Below are positions 5,621 to 7,499 of a DNA stretch of 7,499 bases, in pieces; within the stretch, counting starts at the first letter, position 1, and the number at the start of each line of letters is the position of its first letter. The stretch is from NCBI GenBank assembly GCA_023415725.1, contig JAEZJR010000005.1:1-7499 (forward strand). Reading direction: 5' to 3'. Origin of the DNA: Acidobacteriota bacterium (GTDB taxonomy: Bacteria > Acidobacteriota > Blastocatellia > Pyrinomonadales > Pyrinomonadaceae). The notes beneath the pieces were generated by a model. The model was not told the DNA's origin and made no database searches. It was given only the letters and a program-made list of their open reading frames with translations. A program made the position numbers and the translations under genes.

Positions 5621-6168
5621 CAACCGAGAAGGACAGCTTTCGCCACCAGAATGAGAGTCGCGGCAATGATGCCATATGCCGCCCGATGTTCGCCGTTCTT
5701 TAAGTATAACTGAAAATCGAACTTACGTTCCGACTTTTTCCAGGGCGATAGCCGCGGGAAAAGCAGTGGGACGTTGCGTGCGTATTCGGCATATTCCTCG
5801 CCGAGCCGTTTTTCGAGTTCGTATGCTTCGACGTTCATCACCGGCAAATAGATGCTCAATATAAAAGCAAGCGCTATCGCGAAAAGCCACCAGACGCCCG
5901 AAACGACGCCGAAGCCGATCGTGATGAGGATGGTGCCGAGGTAGAGCGGATTGCGAGTGTAGGCGTAGGGGCCGGAGACGTCCAACGCGGCGGATTTACG
6001 AAGATGCCCGCACGCCCAGGCACGGAGGGCGATCCCGGCGACGGCGACGGGAATCCCGACCGCGAGCGAATAGTGGTCAGGCCGGGCGAAGACGAAATAC
6101 ACCGCCGCGATGATGAAACCGGCGAATACGCGATAACGTTGGAGGAACTTTTTGAATTTCGGCGACAT
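5620..6168 (-). CDS. Isoprenylcysteine/phospholipid methyltransferase-like membrane protein
   Basis: This 182-residue integral membrane protein has four or five hydrophobic segments (about 13-28, 34-52, 76-92, 93-112 and 163-181). It carries the hallmark GPYAYTRNPLYLG (66-78) and the downstream EAYELEKRLGEEYAEYARNV (114-133) followed by PLLFPR. These are the SAM-binding and active-site region of the ICMT/PEMT-like superfamily. Family members methylate carboxyl groups or lipid head groups at the membrane; in bacteria the substrate is usually unknown, and I cannot name one here. The ATG at 6166-6168 lies 14 bp after the heptosyltransferase stop, and the gene ends in a one-base overlap with the DUF3108 start. 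It is therefore the middle gene of a three-gene run. No clear Shine-Dalgarno is present, so translation may depend on the upstream gene. Confidence 0.88.
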   Translation of the reverse strand: MSPKFKKFLQRYRVFAGFIIAAVYFVFARPDHYSLAVGIPVAVAGIALRAWACGHLRKSAALDVSGPYAYTRNPLYLGTILITIGFGVVSGVWWLFAIALAFILSIYLPVMNVEAYELEKRLGEEYAEYARNVPLLFPRLSPWKKSERKFDFQLYLKNGEHRAAYGIIAATLILVAKAVLLG

Positions 6169-6182
6169 TCAGTAAGGACGGA

Positions 6183-7244
6183 TCAGGCGACCACCTCGCG
6201 ACCTGAAGGAACGGTGAGCCCGAGGCGGGCCGAGGCCGCTCGGGCGACCGTTTCGAACGGGATATCCATGCAGATCCAATTGGAGCAGCGTCGGCGATGG
6301 CAATCGGTGCGACAACCGATATCCAGACGCTCGACACAGACGTCGTGCGGGTTCGGGCTTCCGTTTCGCCACCATTCGGTCGGGCCGAAAAGGCCCACGA
6401 TCGGCGTGTCCGCCGCGGCGGCGAGATGCGTCGGCCCGGTATCGCCGCCGACGTAGAGCGATGCCCGTTTCGACAATTCGTAGAAGCCTTTCAGCGTGAG
6501 GTTCGCGACAGTGACGCGGGCGTCGGCGGATCGCTTCAGGGCGGCTTCCGCCAGATGCTCTTCCTTCGGGCCGACGGAGATGACGCTGGCGATGCGATGC
6601 CGATCCCAAAGTACGCGGGCGAGTTCACCGAAACGCTCGGCAGGCCAGAGTTTCGTGGCCCACCCGCCGCCGGGGTTCAGGATCGCGAATTCGGGCCCGA
6701 CACGCGCGACCGTTTCCTCGGCTTCTCTTAAATGCTCGGGGCCCGTGGCGATGGGAAATTCGAAACTGTTATCCGGAGCGGCGATCCCTAACGAAGCCGC
6801 GACGAGGGCGAGGTTCTTCCTGATCACGTGGATCTCGCGGCGGACCTCGACCGTGTCGGTGAGCAGGAACCGGCTCGCGGGCTCGCGAAGCGACCGCTTG
6901 TCGAAACCGAAGCGGCGCGGGGCACCGGAGATCTTCGCGATGGCGGCGGATTTTAGAAGCCCCTGGAAGTCGATCGCGACTTCGTACTTATTGCGGCGCA
7001 GCCCTTTCGCTTGGGTGCGGATGTCGTTCAGGACGCCGTCGGGGTTTTGGCGGCTGCGAATGCTTTTCGTGTCGATCTCTATCAGTTCGTCGATCAAAGG
7101 GTTCCCGCGCAGGATCTCCGCGGACCGACGTTCCGCAGCCCAGGAGATGTGGGCGTCGGGGATCGCGTTCCTAACGGCGGATAGGGCTGGCAGGGTGTGA
7201 ACAATGTCGCCGATGGCTCCAAGCTTCACGAAAAGGATATTCAC
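6183..7244 (-). CDS. GT9 lipopolysaccharide heptosyltransferase (WaaC-like)
   Basis: This 353-residue GT-B glycosyltransferase of family GT9 should add a heptose (or a related sugar) from an ADP-activated donor to the LPS inner core at the inner face of the cytoplasmic membrane. Visible signatures: KLGAIGDIVHTLPAL at 7-21, where D13 aligns with the catalytic Asp13 of E. coli WaaC; VAIDFQGLLKSA at 89-100; NPGGGWATKLWP at 190-201 with the donor-contacting lysine K198; and the donor site YVGGDTGPTHLAAA at 264-277. A cysteine cluster (C311, C315, C320, C325) near the C-terminus is typical of many GT9 proteins. The start is a GTG at 7242-7244, giving the family-typical MNILFVKLGAIGD. No Shine-Dalgarno is visible. 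It heads the run with the methyltransferase-like and DUF3108 genes. Heptosyltransferase I or II type cannot be separated safely by eye. Confidence 0.92.
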   Translation of the reverse strand: MNILFVKLGAIGDIVHTLPALSAVRNAIPDAHISWAAERRSAEILRGNPLIDELIEIDTKSIRSRQNPDGVLNDIRTQAKGLRRNKYEVAIDFQGLLKSAAIAKISGAPRRFGFDKRSLREPASRFLLTDTVEVRREIHVIRKNLALVAASLGIAAPDNSFEFPIATGPEHLREAEETVARVGPEFAILNPGGGWATKLWPAERFGELARVLWDRHRIASVISVGPKEEHLAEAALKRSADARVTVANLTLKGFYELSKRASLYVGGDTGPTHLAAAADTPIVGLFGPTEWWRNGSPNPHDVCVERLDIGCRTDCHRRRCSNWICMDIPFETVARAASARLGLTVPSGREVVA

Positions 7245-7315
7245 GCTGATTAGATGTTACAGAATGTCCATTGCTTGCGGAAACGGTGTGGATAAAGTTG
7301 AAGAATTTGGAATTT

Positions 7316-7347
7316 AACACAAAGTGCACAAAGGGAAGACACGGAGG
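7316..7347. repeat. Degenerate 10-bp-period repeat upstream of the heptosyltransferase gene
   Basis: Three loosely matching units of about 10 bp with the core ACACAAAG / CACAAAGG / ACACGGAG lie in the 255-bp region before the heptosyltransferase start. The pattern resembles the CACAGATGAA-type units at 4704-4776 in period and purine bias but has no convincing inverted partner nearby. It may be a decayed copy of a dispersed intergenic repeat. Confidence 0.4.
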
Positions 7348-7394
7348 GCCGCGGGCGGATGAGTTTAGTGTGGAAATTAAGTGACGGTTTAAGT

Positions 7395-7464
7395 TATCCT
7401 TAGGATAGCGGCTTGTTGGCCCCCGTGTCGCTTCCCGCCCCAATCGCGAGTTCCTCTTCTCGCG
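7395..7464. other. Unassigned region with two small hairpins
   Basis: The last 150 bases hold no gene I can support. Two perfect hairpins are visible: TATCCT-T-AGGATA (7395-7407), and CGCGAG (7445-7450) with CTCGCG (7459-7464) around an 8-base loop. They could belong to an untranslated leader or a small RNA continuing past the window, or be unrelated. I compared the stretch mentally with tRNA, tmRNA, RNase P and common riboswitch cores and saw no match. Confidence 0.25.
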
Positions 7465-7499
7465 GGCAGTATGCAGAAACCCGAAAGGCAGCTCAGAGA

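Noticed and set aside
6496..7200. 234-residue open frame on the plus strand
   Set aside because: It is antisense to the well-supported heptosyltransferase and its serine/arginine-rich product looks like a shadow translation.
7245..7330. Sigma70 promoter for the heptosyltransferase operon
   Set aside because: Several weak -10-like hexamers exist but none has a matching -35 at proper spacing, so none was called.
7171..7443. 90-residue open frame on the minus strand upstream of the heptosyltransferase
   Set aside because: It runs through the degenerate repeat and into the start of the GT9 gene in another frame, and its composition shows no protein-like pattern.

Overview
The window (about 58% G+C by eye) looks like chromosomal DNA from a Gram-negative bacterium. 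A GT9 LPS-type heptosyltransferase implies an LPS-bearing outer membrane. A GH57 branching enzyme beside a DUF4912 gene, together with many short inverted and tandem repeats between and inside genes, suggests Acidobacteriota (Blastocatellia-like). That placement is an inference from gene content, not from any phylogenetic marker.

Layout. (1) 1-1338, plus strand: the C-terminal 445 residues of a membrane-bound sensor histidine kinase whose start lies outside the window. Everything after it is on the minus strand. (2) 1322-1468: a 48-residue lmo0937-type small membrane protein with a strong Shine-Dalgarno, converging on and overlapping the kinase end by 17 bp. (3) 1624-1826: a small unrecognised gene that appears frameshifted at a G4A4 run. 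(4) 1878-3554: a GH57/DUF1957 alpha-glucan branching enzyme carrying two repeat-derived in-frame segments near its C-terminus. (5) 3673-4662: a DUF4912 protein with a good sigma70-type promoter directly in front and almost no leader. (6) 4790-7244: a tight three-gene run, transcribed heptosyltransferase, then isoprenylcysteine/phospholipid-methyltransferase-like membrane protein, then DUF3108 exported protein. (7) 7245-7499: intergenic DNA with a degenerate repeat and two small hairpins, otherwise unassigned.

How the genes fit together. The DUF4912 and GH57 genes probably form one storage-glucan unit; as I recall, DUF4912 genes often neighbour GH57 genes. The heptosyltransferase, methyltransferase-like and DUF3108 genes are spaced or overlapped like an envelope operon. 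The kinase's partner regulator is not visible.

The most notable signal is the repeats. Three loci (2150-2221, 3561-3657, 4704-4776) share one layout: short tandem units of 7 or 10 bp within or beside long imperfect inverted arms. One sits in frame inside the branching-enzyme gene, one abuts that gene's start codon, and one abuts the -35 box of the DUF4912 promoter. A separate hairpin repeat lies in the 3' part of the branching-enzyme gene, and a weak look-alike lies in the ATP lid of the kinase. This is the best candidate here for something under-described: a family of small palindromic elements tolerated inside coding sequence. No defence system, CRISPR array, transposase or phage gene was found.
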